Shown here: positions 1 through 10,827 of the stretch, piece by piece
Position numbering within the stretch: the first letter of the stretch is position 1
Layout of the letters: the number at the start of each line of letters is the position of its first letter
From: Portunus trituberculatus
Taxonomy: Eukaryota > Arthropoda > Malacostraca > Decapoda > Portunidae
Assembly (NCBI RefSeq): GCF_017591435.1
Contig: NC_059301.1
Span: forward strand, 37,693,784 to 37,757,783
Length of the DNA stretch: 64,000 nt
Direction: 5' to 3'
Notes under the pieces: model-generated
What the model was told of the DNA's origin: nothing
What the model saw: the letters and a program-made list of their open reading frames with translations, nothing else
Database searches by the model: none
Program-made: the position numbers and the translations under genes

Positions 1-60
1 AAAACATAAAAAGGTGATAAATAATATCATTAATGTGGTGCAGGAGGAGGAAAAGACCTA

Positions 61-339
61 GTACAAGAAATAGAGGACTTCCATAGAATTGGAAAGTTCA
101 CAAGAGAAGGTATGAGGCCAATAAGAATCAAACTTAAGTCACAAAAGGATGTAGATGAATTGGTGGAGAAGTCATGGAGGCTAGCCCAGCAGGAAACAAC
201 AAGGAAGATTTGGTTGAGAAGAGATCTCGGTGAAAAGGAAAGAGAAATGTTAAATGAGTTGAGAAAGGAGGCTTTGAAAAAAATGAAGAGAGGACAGAAG
301 AGGAGAAGAAAGAGTTTTTCTGGAGAATCTTGGATATGA
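61..339 (+). pseudogene. LINE A ORF1 fragment, L1-type RNA-binding (Transposase_22-like) domain
   Basis: The reading frame from about 61 to 339 gives FHRIGKF, then RPIRIKLKSQKDVDEL, then WLRRDLGEKEREMLNELRKEA. This is the spacing of the L1 ORF1p RRM: an R-G/F loop, an RP-I-x-V/L strand, and a late basic helix after an (R/K)-D-L turn. Such domains bind retrotransposon RNA in the ribonucleoprotein particle. The coiled-coil part expected upstream lies outside the window. The frame stops at 339, while the endonuclease resumes in other frames from about 394. In family member C this domain runs into the endonuclease without a stop, so the stop here is probably decay. Confidence 0.7.
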
Positions 340-393
340 GACTGAGGAAGTGGTTCATAACCCAGAAAAGTACAGCAAGAAAGGACTAAAGAA

Positions 394-1250
394 ACTTACG
401 TATGAGCGGAATGTAATGTATTCCAACATAAATGGAGTGATATCGGGATTTTAGAACTCAACGATTACTTGAGGGACAAGAACCCAGATATTGTGGGTCT
501 TACTGAAACAAAACTGAGAGAGGAGAAGACCTGATGATGGTTGGAGAAGGAAATATAATGTTTGGAAAAGAAATAGAGTAGGTAAGATGGGAGGAGGAGT
601 GATGTTGCTGGTTAAAAAGATATAAAGGTGGATCAAGTGAAAGAAGGTATGGGAAAGGCAGAAGTGCTAAAGATCAGAGCAGAAACTAATGAAGGAAAAA
701 GAGGCACTACATAGTGGTGTACGTACCACCTAAGACAAATGCATGGTCAGTACAGGAATATGAAGAAATGATAAGTGATACAGGAACATGTCTGGAAGAA
801 ATGTTGGGTGGCTGTGAACGAACTATAATGATGGGAGATTTTAATTGTAAAGAGGTGTGTTGGGAGGACTGGTCAATGGAAGGATCAGAGACAACATGGG
901 AAATACACTATTGACACTGGCAATGGAAAATGTGTTAACTCAGTGGGTCAAAGAAGATACTAGGTTTGGAGGAGAGGAGCATCGTCAAGACTGGACTTGG
1001 TCTTTAGTACAGAGCCAATGGTCATTGAGGAGATGAGGGTGGAGTGCCCTTTAGCAAAGAGTGATCATGCAGTTTTGGAGTTCAAGGTGATAGATGAAGA
1101 GAAATCTAGAAGAAATGAAGAATATAAAGTGGGAAGATGGAATTATGCCAAGACAGATTTTGGAAACCTAAAGAAATTCTTTCAAGAGACAAATTGGATG
1201 AAATTCAAGAGTGCTAAGGAGCAAATGAAAAGTGGAAGGAATTTATAAAA
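394..1250 (+). pseudogene. LINE A AP-endonuclease domain, frameshifted
   Basis: Endonuclease/exonuclease/phosphatase-fold pieces appear in order: YSNINGVIS and DKNPDIVGLTETKL near 417-520 (the catalytic E is in TETKL), YVPPKTNAW near 722, MMGDFNCKEVCWEDW near 832-873 (GDFN block), and LAKSDHAVLEF near 1051-1083 (the SDH catalytic block). This enzyme nicks target DNA to prime reverse transcription. Several frame changes occur, for example between 540 and 714 and again near 914-997. No intact protein is possible. It is followed without a gap by the linker and RT of the same element. Confidence 0.8.
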
Positions 1251-1595
1251 ATATACAAAGAAGGTGAGAAAAATTTGTACCAATAAGACAACATAGAGAA
1301 GTTGGAAAGCAGGACTGGTTTAACGATAGATGTGAAAAGGCTAGAACAAGAAAAGAGGATGCATGGAAGAGGTGGAGAAGGAAAAGACGGATTAAGCAGT
1401 GGGAAAGTTACAAAAGAGCAAGAAATGAATATGTGTTGATTAGAAGAGAAGAAAGAAAGAAACAAGAAAAGGATATAATTGATAAATGTAAAGACCAACC
1501 AAGGCTTTTTACAGACATGTGAACAACAACATCAAAAATAGAGAAAGTATTGAAAGTTTAGAAGTAAATGGAGTATGCAGTGAAGATCCCAGGAA

Positions 1596-3216
1596 ATGGC
1601 AGAGGCTATGAATGGATGCTTTCGGAAGGTATTCACAAAGGAGACTGCTTTTGACAAACCACTGGTAATGGAACAGAAAGGGATTATGAAGGAGTTTCAA
1701 GTAACTGTGGAGGAGATCAAGAATATGATGGGGAGTTTAGAAGTGAGAAAAGCTGTGGGACCTGATGGGGTATCAGGATGGATTTTAAGAGAATGCAGGA
1801 GCAACTGGCAGAAAAAGTTTGTGAAGTAATTGATGCCTCATTAAGGGAAGGTGTAGTGCCCCAAGACTGGAAAAGAGCTAACATTGTCCCAATCTATAAA
1901 TCAGGTAACAAGAGACCCATTGAACTATAGACCAGTGTCACTTACAAGTGTGGTAGCTAAGATGTGTGAGAGGGTGGTGAAGAATAGATGGACAGACTTC
2001 TTGGAGAAAAATGACATACTTTGTGAGTGTCAATTTGGTTTTAGAAAAGGGCGTTCATGCACGACAAACCTGATATGTTACTATTCGAGGGTGATAGATG
2101 TAATACAGGAAAGAGATGGTTGGGCTGATGGAATATATCTGGATTTAAAAAAGGCCTTTGATAAGGTACCACACCGGAGACTGATCTGGAAACTTGAAAT
2201 GGTAGGAGGAGTGCATGGCAGTTTACTAAAATGGATGGAAGACTTTTGGTAGGAAGAGAAATGAGAACAATAATTAAGGACAGACCATCAGAATGGGGCT
2301 TGGTGGAGAGTGGAGTTCCACAGGGATCAGTGTTGGCACCAGTAATGTTCGCGGTCTACATAAATGACATGGTGGATGGGGTGTCCAGTTATGTGAGCCT
2401 ATTTGCAGACGATGCAAAATTGTTAAGAAAAGTGAGATGTGACAAAGATTGCGAACTACTCCAGGAAGACTTGGACAGAATATGGAAATGGAGCTGTACA
2501 TGGCAAATGGAGTTCAACACGACAAAATGCAAGAAAATAGAGTTTGGCAAGAGTGAAAGAAGAATCAGGAGTATGTACAAGATAGGAAATGAAGACATAA
2601 AACCAGTCATGAAGAAAAGACCTTGGGGTGACAATTACCAATGACCTATCGCCAGAGAGACATATAAACAAAATAATTGGAGAAGTATTGAACTTATTGA
2701 GGAACATAAGAGTGGCGTTCGTATATTTAGATGAAGAAATGATGAAGAAAATAATTACTGCAATGATAAGACCGAGGCTTGAATATGCAACAATACAGTG
2801 GGCTCCGAACTTAAAGAAACACATAAGGAAACTAGAGAAAGTACAGAGGGCTGCAACAAAATGGTGCCTGACTTAAGAGATTTGACTTATGAAGACAGAC
2901 TGAAAAGAATGCAACTTCCGACCCTGGAAAACAGAAGAGAAAGGGGAGACCTGATAGCAATATACAGAGTGATGATTGGCATGGAAAAATGGATAGGGAA
3001 GATCTGTGTATGTGGAATGAAAGAATGTCGAGAGGGCATGGGAAAAAACTAAAAATGGCCACTTATAGGAGAGATGTGAAAAAATATAGCTTCCCTCATA
3101 GAAGGGTGGAAGCATGGAATAGTTTAGAAGTGGAAGTGGTCAACGCAAGGAATATTCATGATTTTAAGAAAAAGCTGGACATTAATAGATATGGAGACGG
3201 GACAACACGAGCATAG
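1596..3216 (+). pseudogene. LINE A reverse transcriptase, frameshifted
   Basis: RT blocks are readable through several frames. KAVGPDGVSGWILREC is near 1752. LNYRPVSLTSVVAKMCERV starts near 1921, QFGFRKGRSCTTNL near 2031, and YLDLKKAFDKVPHRRL near 2137, with the first catalytic Asp in the LDL block. SGVPQGSVLAPVMFAVYIND is near 2310 and the FADDAKLL catalytic pair near 2400. A C-terminal module (IRPRLEYATIQWAP, RVEAWNSLEVEV) runs to the stop at 3216. At least four frameshifts separate these blocks. The product would copy the element's own RNA at the nicked target. Confidence 0.88.
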
Positions 3217-3256
3217 CTCTTTTCCCGTATGTTACAATTAGGTAAATACAATTAGG

Positions 3257-3294
3257 TAAATACACACACACACACACAAAAACAACAAATTTTC

Positions 3295-3347
<53 letters not shown>

Positions 3348-3442
3348 CCTTTCCTTCTTTTGTCTTCCTCTCGAAAGATAAGCTACATGCGTTCCTTGTG
3401 TCTAAAATATTAGCAAATGTCACTCTCTCTCTCTCTCTCTTT
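3257..3442. repeat. (AC)n tail, (CT)n arrays
   Basis: The LINE A tail passes into about 20 bases of (AC)n, then an AT-rich spacer and (CT)n at 3299-3342; a shorter (CT)n lies at 3421-3441. Between 3443 and 3567 I see no gene or repeat. Confidence 0.95.
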
Positions 3443-3567
3443 CTTTCTCAGAGAAGCGTCCACTTTGCTCTTCGAAGGCGATATAGTGACTAAAAATAGC
3501 AGCATAATACACAAAGATGAAGATGACAAGCTTGACAAGTTTGGCTGGGCGGGAAGGGGTTAAGTGT

Positions 3568-4320
3568 GAGACAGGGCGCTCAGGCGACGGCTGACAAAGC
3601 CTGAACAACGTCGAGCAGTCCATGCACTCGGTGTCCAATACTAGCTGATTGGGTGAGAAAAAGGACTCAGTGGGCGCTTCTCTCAGAAATAAGACAAAGG
3701 GACATGTCTCAATCCTTATCTCTCTCCATGCAGAAACTCTTGAGCATGGTCTTGAGAGTTTGATGATGTCTCTCAGGGCTCCTGAGACTGTGGATGATAA
3801 GCACTGGACACGATGTGCTTGATAGAGTCATCGTATCCTTAAACAACTTTGAAGTAAAGTTGGTCCCCTGATCGGACTGCAGCTCTGCTGGCAATCCAAA
3901 GTGTGTAAAGAAGGTTAACAAAGCCTTCAGCATCACCTTAGAGTGAGTGCTTCTCAGGAAATTGCTTCAGGGTACCGCGTGGTAACATCCATTATGGTCA
4001 ACAAATACTTGTGACCAGCCCTGGTAGTAGGCAGAGGACCTACTATCAATCAAAACCCTCGTGAAGAGGATCAATAGCAGGGATTGGAGTGGTGCCACAG
4101 GGGTGTCTAATTAGGCTTGACCACTTGACAAGTGTGGCAGCACTTTAGAATCGTGGCTATTCTAGACATGCTGGGCCACAAAATTGCGACGCAGGCGAGC
4201 GACGATCTATGGATGCCCAGGTGTCCAGCCTCATGTAACAGCACAAGTGCCTCACGCAGCTTATGACAACTATTGCAGTAGGTCACCAGTCATTCCTGCC
4301 ATCTACGACACAACATTGAT
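3568..4320 (-). pseudogene. E1 integrase fragment
   Basis: This reads on the minus strand as a Ty3/gypsy integrase. The core block LQSDQGTNFTSKLFKDTM (second catalytic Asp) lies near 3880-3830, followed by a frameshifted helix with PERHHQTLKTMLKSF. The catalytic Glu of the D,D-35-E triad can be read as GAG at this point, unlike copy F. The upstream zinc-binding and first-Asp part (4320-3950) is broken by small deletions. Integrase inserts the cDNA into host DNA. The segment stops at 3568, where similarity to copy F ends, so the chromodomain-side C-terminus is absent. Confidence 0.78.
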
Positions 4321-4529
4321 GCAAGACAAATTTGTAATTATTTAATGAGCTACAAACATGTCCTCATAGCAACAACTAAAGCCGAGTGGTGCATTAACAA
4401 GTGACTACGCCGTCACCGTCAGTTACATCAACTCAATGGTGAGAACGCTGGCTTCACCATCAGCACTGATATATCTGGAGTCAATATGGCTGAGCAGTTC
4501 CTGGTAGTAACAGGCTAGCCTGGCGGGCC

Positions 4530-5010
4530 TGAGATGGTAACAACATTTACAGAGTCTTGCATTGGAGACTCTTAGCAATCATCCTCATCAGAGGTTGGGA
4601 TCCATACACCCACCAGCCAAATCATTAAGCAGGAAGTCCACTCTGCAACTGGCAGTTGTCTGCCACTGCTATGAGTAGCAGTGACAAGAGGACATGACAG
4701 CGTCATAGTCACGAATTCCTACAGTGTTAAGTCCACGACACAACACTGCCTTGCTAGATGTCATTCCTACCAGTGACATTTCGGCACACTGACTGCTGCT
4801 GTATCACGCAGTACGGTGACGGGATACTTTGTGCCATCAATCTCAACAGTGTACACAGGAAAGGACGGCACCAGTCAAGCTCACTATCCTTAGAGTCGTA
4901 AACAAGGAACAGGTGGGAATCTCCTCCTAAACACAACTCAGACACAGTGCCTTCTCACTTCTAAAGCCTGAAGGAGCAGTCAACTCATCACCAGAACTGT
5001 GTCAGGACAA
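4530..5010 (-). pseudogene. E1 retroviral-type aspartic protease fragment
   Basis: The minus strand matches the protease of copy F. It has the stretch around SELDWCRPFL and a Tyr/Val-rich strand; the D-T-G-A active-site region is disturbed (it reads through a frame change near 4800) before SVCRNVTG. The protease matures the Gag-Pol polyprotein. The 4321-4529 interval upstream of it in coordinates corresponds to the protease-integrase linker of copy F, much shortened, and ends in sequence with no match in F. Confidence 0.65.
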
Positions 5011-5029
5011 ACAAGGCAACTGGTTTCTG

Positions 5030-5274
5030 AGGACTTGGGAGTTTCAGCTGTCACTAACTTTCAATTGAACTTAAAATGCCCTTTTCCTCGGCAGTGATAG
5101 CACGTAGGCTGGTAATCATACTTGGGCATTCTAGGGCTGCCTTGGTGTCCTTCGCAGAAGAAGGATCCTCTTTAAAATCTTACTGCCGAATCTAGTATAT
5201 CGCCTAAAGTGGCCTGGAGAGCCTGAGGAAGAACTGAGCACTGGTTTAGGACCATCCTTACTTGATATTCAGAG
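5030..5274 (-). pseudogene. E1 gag C-terminus with a degenerate CCHC zinc knuckle
   Basis: On the minus strand, 5102-5064 reads CYHCRGKGHFKFN, the first three ligands of a CX2CX4HX4C zinc knuckle. The codon that should give the last Cys is TGA, a one-base change to stop. Zinc knuckles in nucleocapsid domains bind retroelement RNA. Copy F lacks this knuckle region altogether, so E1 preserves a piece of the family that F has lost. The piece ends at 5274, where LINE D begins. Confidence 0.6.
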
Positions 5275-5612
5275 CTAGCTGCGGTGGCGAGTGGACGTGT
5301 TGTGTGTGCGCTCCGTTTTGGGCTGTGGTTTTTATAGTTAGCGAGTGGTATTTGTGCTTGGTGTCTGTGTGTGGTGCTTTTAAGTGTTAGTAAAGTGAAA
5401 GTGTGTACTGCAAGTGTTAGATTAGAGTGAAACAGTGGTTAGAATCAGTGTTTGTGAGTTAAAAGTATTTTGGTAGAGCGAGGAGACTAGGCTTGTAACT
5501 GTCAAGTTGACCTTGAAAGGATTAGTTGATCACTTAGGCCACCACCGCGGTTCCCCACCCCGCCGTCACCAAGTATTTTTATTTGTTTGTGAGTTAACAG
5601 ATTGTAATTAGT

Positions 5613-6464
5613 ATGGCGGTAGCTACTGAGGTATATCAGAGTGTGATTGAGTGCGTGAAAGAGAGTGTTGAGATGGGATTAGAGTTTATTGTGTGAGAGA
5701 TGTGGGCATGACAGGAAGGTCGTTGACTTTTCTGAGTGTATGGTGTGTAGGCTCAAGAGCGAGAATTTAGTTCTTTCTCTTGAGCACCAGAATTGCGAGA
5801 GGAAATCAGAAAGCTAAGTGAAAAATGAACAAGTTCTCATCTTTGAGTTGAAGGAGGAGGTTAAGAGGCTTACAGTGGAAAAAATTAGGCAGGAGATCAG
5901 TGTTACCGAAGGTTGGACCTTCTGAAGGCGACATGGCTTCCCTCTGTCAAGAGCAGAGTAAGAGGAGCAGGCGAGCCAGACAAAAGATAGTAGTCAGGAT
6001 GGGCAGAGATGGCATTGCGAAAGGAAACACAGTTAGGAGGATAGGACTAAACCTGTTGAGTGTGAAAATAGGTTCTTTGTTAAAGAGGAAAGTGAGAGTA
6101 TGAATGAAGTGGTTGTGGTGAGTGAAAGGAGAAAGAATAGAGGAGAGGAGGAGGATGGTTGTGCTAGCATACCTCATGTGTGGTGGGTGACTCTCATTAT
6201 ATTTAGATAGCACTTTCTGTAAAGACAATAGGAGGATGAACTGTGAAGGCAGTGAGTAGGATGCAGAAGATTATAGAATAGTAGTTTTGCACGTATGGAA
6301 CGATGTCAGAGCATGGGTCAGGAGTTAGTGGCAAGATTTCAAATGTTAGGCAAGATAAGGGAGAGTGGTAGGATGTGTAGTGTCAGGAATCTTGCCTCGT
6401 GTGTATGTTAGCAGGAATGGTTGTCTAGAGCCATTGGTGTGAATGATCGGGTAAAAGGGATGTA
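5613..6464 (+). pseudogene. LINE D ORF1, N-terminal part: zinc motif, coiled region, SGNH block I
   Basis: A first ATG at 5613 opens MAVATEVYQSVIECV; after a frame change the strand reads CERCGHDRKVVDFSECMVC at 5692-5748, a CX2CX11CX2C zinc-binding motif. A charged Leu-rich segment and a basic stretch follow (5760-6110). Near 6182 the frame gives VVGDSHYI, the GDS nucleophile block of SGNH/GDSL hydrolases. Further pieces match the family's later blocks (an H-V-x-N-D-V-like piece near 6285, then ELVARFQMLGKIRESG). Esterase ORF1s are known in CR1/L2-group LINEs and help RNP assembly or membrane interaction. The reading breaks off at the LINE B junction. Confidence 0.6.
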
Positions 6465-6780
6465 TTCACCTAGTTGTATTCACCTAGTTGTAATTTTACA
6501 GGGCCTGGGTATCATACTGTGTGGCCCCGTCTCCATATCTACACACATCCAACTTTCCTTTAAAACTATGCACACTCCTTGCTGACACCACCTCCTCACT
6601 CAAACCATTCCACACCTCCACACATCTTTGTGGGAAACTATATTTTTCACATCCTTCAAGCATATTCCTTGGCTATCTTTTTACTATGCGATCTTGTAGT
6701 TCTATTTAAGTTTTCCTCTCTCAACATCATTTGCTCATTATCCACTTCATCCAGTCCATTCAACAGTTTATAAACCTGTA

Positions 6781-8214
6781 TTAAATCTCCTCTTCTCTTC
6801 TTTGTTCCAAGGTAGGCAAATTCATTTCTTTTAATCTCTCCTCATAGGTCATTTCTGCCAATTCCGGAACCATTTTTGTTGCCATTCTCTGCAATCTCTC
6901 CAACTTCCTTATATGCTTCTTTTTATAAGGGGACCAAACCACTCCAGCATATTCCAATCTTGGTCTAATTACCATACTAATTAATTTCTTCATCATATCT
7001 TTATCCATATAATGGAAGGCTAATCCAATATTTTTATCAAATTATACGTTTCTCCAAACATCTTATCAATATGAGCCTCAAACTGCCCATGGTCTTGTAT
7101 TATCACTCCCAAATCCTTTTCCTTTTCCACCTTTTTCAACACTACTTCTTCACCCATCTTATATGACCCTCTTGGCCGTCTTCCACTCTTTCCCATCTCC
7201 ATCACATGACTTTTGCTCAGATTAAATTCCATTTGCCACCTCTTGCTCCACTCCCAAATCTTATCCAGGTCTGCCTGTAAAATTTCACAATCTTCTTCAC
7301 TCTTCACACACCTACACAACTTCGCATCATCCGCAAACAAATTAATATAACTGTTTACTCCTCTGGCATGTCATTTATATATACCAGGAAAAGTATTGGT
7401 GCCAGCACTGAGCCTTGTGGGACTCCACTCTCCACCACCAACCAGTCCGACCTTGCATCCCTTATTACCGTTCTCATCTCCTCCATCTCAAGTAGTTTTC
7501 CATCCACTTTAACACTTTTCCTTTCAGTCCTCCATAAATCTCTACTTTCCATAACAGTCTCTCGTGAGGTACCTTGTCAAAAGCTTTCTTTAAATCCAAA
7601 TATACACAGTCCATCCATCCTCTCTCTCCTGTATTTTGTCAACCACTCTTGAATAAAAGCTCAGTAGATTTGTTACACATGACCTCCCTTTCCTGAAGCC
7701 AAATTGATGATCCGATAATAACTTATGATCCTCCAGGAACCGTATCCAATATTTCTTTATCACCCTCTCACAAATCTTACCGACCACACTTGTTAGAGAC
7801 ACAGGTCTATAGTTAAGAGGCTCTTCCTTACTGCCTCCCTTATAAATGGGCACCACTTCAGCTCTCTTCCACTCTACTGGTACTTCCCTGTTTCTAATGA
7901 GCACCTTATAATATCATATAATGGATCAATCAATTCTTCTCTACACTCCTTCAATAATTTTCCTGAAACTTCATCTGGTCCCATCGCTTTATCATCTTTA
8001 AGTTCCTCCAACATTTTATATAACTCCTTTTAGGTATCTTAATGTCCTCCATGTGCACATTTCCTTGTACATTCTGTGGCTTTACAAACATTGTTTCTTT
8101 AGTAAATACTTGCTGAAACCTATTATTTAGCAATTCCGCTATATTCTTAGGGTCATCTACTATCCCTTGCTCTCCTTTTAATCTTTCAATGGACTCTCTT
8201 TTTAAGTTTACCAT
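6781..8214 (-). pseudogene. LINE B reverse transcriptase, frameshifted
   Basis: RT blocks in minus-strand order: a palm-entry region near 8000 (DQMKFQENY in a shifted frame), EPLNYRPVSLTSVVGKICERV near 7830, DHQFGFRKGRSCVTNLLSFY near 7700, SGVPQGSVLAPILFLVYIND near 7430-7375, FADDAKLC near 7335 and the C-terminal VIRPRLEYAGVVWSP near 6970. The YLDLKKAF block is interrupted near 7590. At least four frameshifts are needed. Its function was target-primed reverse transcription of the element RNA. Confidence 0.85.
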
Positions 8215-8256
8215 TTATGAACCTGTAAAACAATTTTGGATGTTCCTTACTCTTGT

Positions 8257-9384
8257 CTACAATATCTTTTTCAAATTTTCTTTCTTCCTCCTCCTTACCC
8301 TCACATACTCATTTCTTGCCACTCTATAATTCTCCTTATTTAGTATATTCCTGCTCTTTTCCATCTTTTCCAAGCCACATCTCTTTTTCTTTAGCCTTAA
8401 CACAAGTTGCATTAAACCAATCCTTTCTTCCTTCCTCTCTTGGTTTATACTTTGGTACAAATTTCATAACTCCTTCTTTATAATATTTCATAAAAATCTC
8501 ATATTTCTTTTGCACTTCTCTGATTTGTAACATCTCCTCCCAATCTAATTTTCTGAAATAATTTTTCAAACTTTCTGTGTCCATCTTTCTATAATTCAAT
8601 CTACCACTCCTGTATGTCTCATCCTTCCTTCGCTGTGTTGTTGCTATCTGCATTTCCATAACCACATGATCACTCTTTCCCAAAGGACACTTGTATTGTA
8701 TATCTCCACATAGGTACACTTCTCTTGTTAACACCAAATCCAGTCTAGCCGGTTCATCATCTCCTCTATATCTAGTATTTTCCTTCACCCTCTGTTCCAT
8801 CATATTTTCCATCATTAGATTAAGAAATCTCTCTCCCATGCTTCTTCTCCAACACCACTTACTAGATTTTCCCAATCCACCTCCTTACAATTAAAATCTC
8901 CTACTAGTATCACCTTTCTTTTTCCAGATAATACACTTTCCAAACTCTGTAAAGTATCCTTGATCATATTGTCGTATTCCTTAATGTCCAAGAATTTGTT
9001 TTAGGAGGTACATAGGTCACCATGATTATTAATTCTTTTCCATCACTTTTTATCCTTATGCTTATCACTTCTGTTGTTCTTCCCATACCAAACCTTATCC
9101 ACATTTATTTATTTCTTCGTCATAATCATAACTCCTCCTCCACCTTTACTCTCTATCCTTTCTCCATATATTATATTTATTATCCAAATTTATCTTTGTT
9201 TTTCATGCAATTTTGTCTCAGTCAAACACACGATATCAGGCTTCTCCACTATCATATAGTCTTGCAATTCCAATCTACTTGACAGTATCCCATCTATATT
9301 AGTATACATTACGGTCCACCCACTGCTCCCTCTAGGGTTCCTCCGTATTCCTTCTTTCCACATACCACTTTCTGACTCTCTCTC
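8257..9384 (-). pseudogene. LINE B endonuclease and EN-RT linker
   Basis: On the minus strand, a YT-N-x-D-G start with a conserved catalytic E region lies around 9300-9180, in broken frames. GDFNCKE-like coding lies near 8905-8880, and RGDDEPARLDLVLTREVYL followed by CPLGKSDHVVMEM lies within 8800-8650. SDH is the last catalytic block. The linker FRKLDWEEMLQIREVQKKYE, then WFNATCVKAKEKEMW, is typical of the family. The longest open piece is 8336-8875. Many stops and frameshifts are present. Confidence 0.75.
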
Positions 9385-9675
9385 CTATAACTCTCCAAAA
9401 AACTTTTCTTTCCTCCTCAGACCGCTCATCATTTTCCTTCTCGCCTCTTCCACCAATTCCTTATATCTTCTCCTCTCTTCCTCATTTCTATTCTTTCTCA
9501 CAAACACCTCTTTACAACCTTCTATCTCTCTTAACTTTGATGTTCTATATAGGACATCCTCCGCAGATTGTTGTGACTTCAGTACTACTTTAATCGGTCT
9601 GTTCACTCCCTCCTTATACGGACCCAGTCTATGGATCTCTTCCACTTCTTCTTGTAGGTCTTTTTTCATCATCAT
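9385..9675 (-). pseudogene. LINE B ORF1 RNA-binding (RRM, Transposase_22-like) domain
   Basis: The minus strand reads EEVEEIHRLGPYKEGVNRPI, then KVVLKSQQSAEDVLYRTSKL, then VFVRKNRNEEERRRYKELV. It is clearly homologous to the domains at 61-339 (element A) and 57819-58421 (element C). The predicted role is binding of the element RNA. The frame stops at 9385, just before the endonuclease. Confidence 0.75.
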
Positions 9676-10260
9676 TTAGATTTTGAACAGATCTCTTACC
9701 GTTTTCAATTCTTCCTTAATTCTCTTCGGCTTATATGTTATATTTTGTTCTTTCATCCCAAATATTAACACACTCTTCTTCTTTTCTGCTATTTCCCTTA
9801 TCAATGTTTCCTTATTCTTCATTACATTAACCAGTTCCTTGGACCTTTCTTTTTTGTCTTCCTTCAACTGATCTTTAATTATTTCTTGTAATCCAACCAT
9901 CTCTGCTTCCCTCGACTCAGTCCATTGTGTTTTCTTCAGTTCCCATTCCCTTTCAAGCTTTTCATTCTGCTCACTAATAATTTCCTTAAAGTCATCTTTC
10001 TCCTTTACTACTATCTCCATTTTTTCCTCCAACCGTCTCTTGTATTTTTCAACCTCCACCTTCAAATGCGCATTCTCATCCACCAATCGTTTTTCATTTT
10101 CCTCCAGTCTCTTAACTCTTTCCGTCAAAGCCTTGCGGAATTCTCTATCTTGCTCCTCCTCACTCCTCTGAACTTTTAATTCCTTCACTAACTCCTCAAA
10201 TCTCTTCTCCAACATCACCAATCTACCTTGCAATGTTGCCCCTGTTGAAGCTGGACTCAT
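9676..10260 (-). pseudogene. LINE B ORF1 coiled-coil region
   Basis: From the ATG at 10260 the minus strand gives MSPASTGATLQGRLVMLEK followed by about 150 residues of charged heptads rich in E, K, R and L (ERVKRLEENEKRLVDENAHL, EIISEQNEKLEREWELKK). It ends with KKKSVLIFGMKEQ, the start of the L1-type RNA-binding fold. The frame also stays open upstream to a GTG at 10275. This coiled coil is the trimerisation type seen in L1-like ORF1 proteins. The frame ends at 9676, and the RRM continues at once in another frame, so one frameshift separates them. Confidence 0.75.
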
Positions 10261-10664
10261 GCTTTGACTGGCCACTTTCGGCTTTGCTCCTGGGCCTCAT
10301 CAACATATTTTGAATTTGGTAATTTATTCCTTACCGGTCTATCCATTTTCCTTACTTTTCCTGGGAACATGTGGTGTGTGGTCACTGGGGCCAGGCCTGG
10401 TAGTTACGTGTGGTTGGATGCGTTGGCGGCTGCTATGGCTGGCCTTTGTGGGTACCCTCTCTGTCGTTTGGAGTGTGGAGGTTCTCCCACTTCCGATCAC
10501 TCCCATGTACACGTCACCAGGCTACGTTCACTCTGTACACTGTTCATCGCTCTGGTCGTCAATAGCAATAACTATTCTCACTCAAGCACATTGCTTAGCG
10601 TGTGGATTGTTATTTAGATGCCGTTCATGCGCAGGAGGCACGTCCGCTCTCCACGGAGCGCGGA

Positions 10665-10827
10665 GTGTGTGTGTAAGGATGTGGGTGTCAGCTTTGTCGA
10701 TGTATGGGATAGGTTCTATGGGCGAAGGGATTTGTATGCTAGAGATGGTGTGCATCTGAGTAGGAAGGGTGTGGATGTGCTGAGTGGATGTCTGGAGGGG
10801 GGAGTTGGGATGGAGTGTAGGGGGTGA
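10665..10827 (+). pseudogene. LINE D ORF1, C-terminal SGNH-esterase block
   Basis: The reading frame gives KDVGVSFVDVWDRFYGRR, then DLYARDGVHLSRKGVDVLSG. RDGVHLS (10741-10761) is the Asp-x-x-His block V of SGNH hydrolases, the partner of the GDS block at about 6187 on the other side of LINE B. Together they restore the usual order of an esterase ORF1, which places the LINE B insertion inside this gene. The frame ends in TGA at 10825, directly before the ORF2 region. Confidence 0.7.

Larger units (their letters stand above)
1..3263 (+). mobile_element. LINE A, RRM-ORF1/endonuclease/RT non-LTR retrotransposon, 5' cut by window
   Basis: A plus-strand LINE runs in from the left edge. In order it shows the C-terminal part of an L1-type RNA-binding ORF1 domain, an AP-type endonuclease (GDFNCKE motif near 835, SDH motif near 1060), a reverse transcriptase (FADD near 2400) and a 3' terminal part ending in short repeats of the form TTAGGTAAATAC before (AC)n. 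The coding frame is broken many times, so it is dead. The same family occurs at 6465-10664 and 55097-59060 (minus), and as a tail at 51441-51601. The protein resembles Jockey/CR1-group LINEs; the exact clade is not decided. Confidence 0.9.
6465..10664 (-). mobile_element. LINE B (family A), near full length, inserted in LINE D ORF1
   Basis: A minus-strand member of the LINE A family. Its 3' end at about 6466 has two repeats of the form ACAACTAGGTGAAT, the same kind of tail as copies A and C. Reading from high to low coordinate it has a 5' leader (10664-10261), coiled-coil ORF1, RRM domain, endonuclease and RT. The right junction is estimated from where LINE D ORF1 sense resumes (about 10665) and may be off by tens of bases; I could not find a clear target-site duplication. 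Frames are broken, so it is inactive. Confidence 0.85.

Noticed and set aside
10264..10759. plus-strand frames of 117 and 149 codons
   Set aside because: Antisense to the LINE B 5' leader and across its junction with LINE D; no domain.
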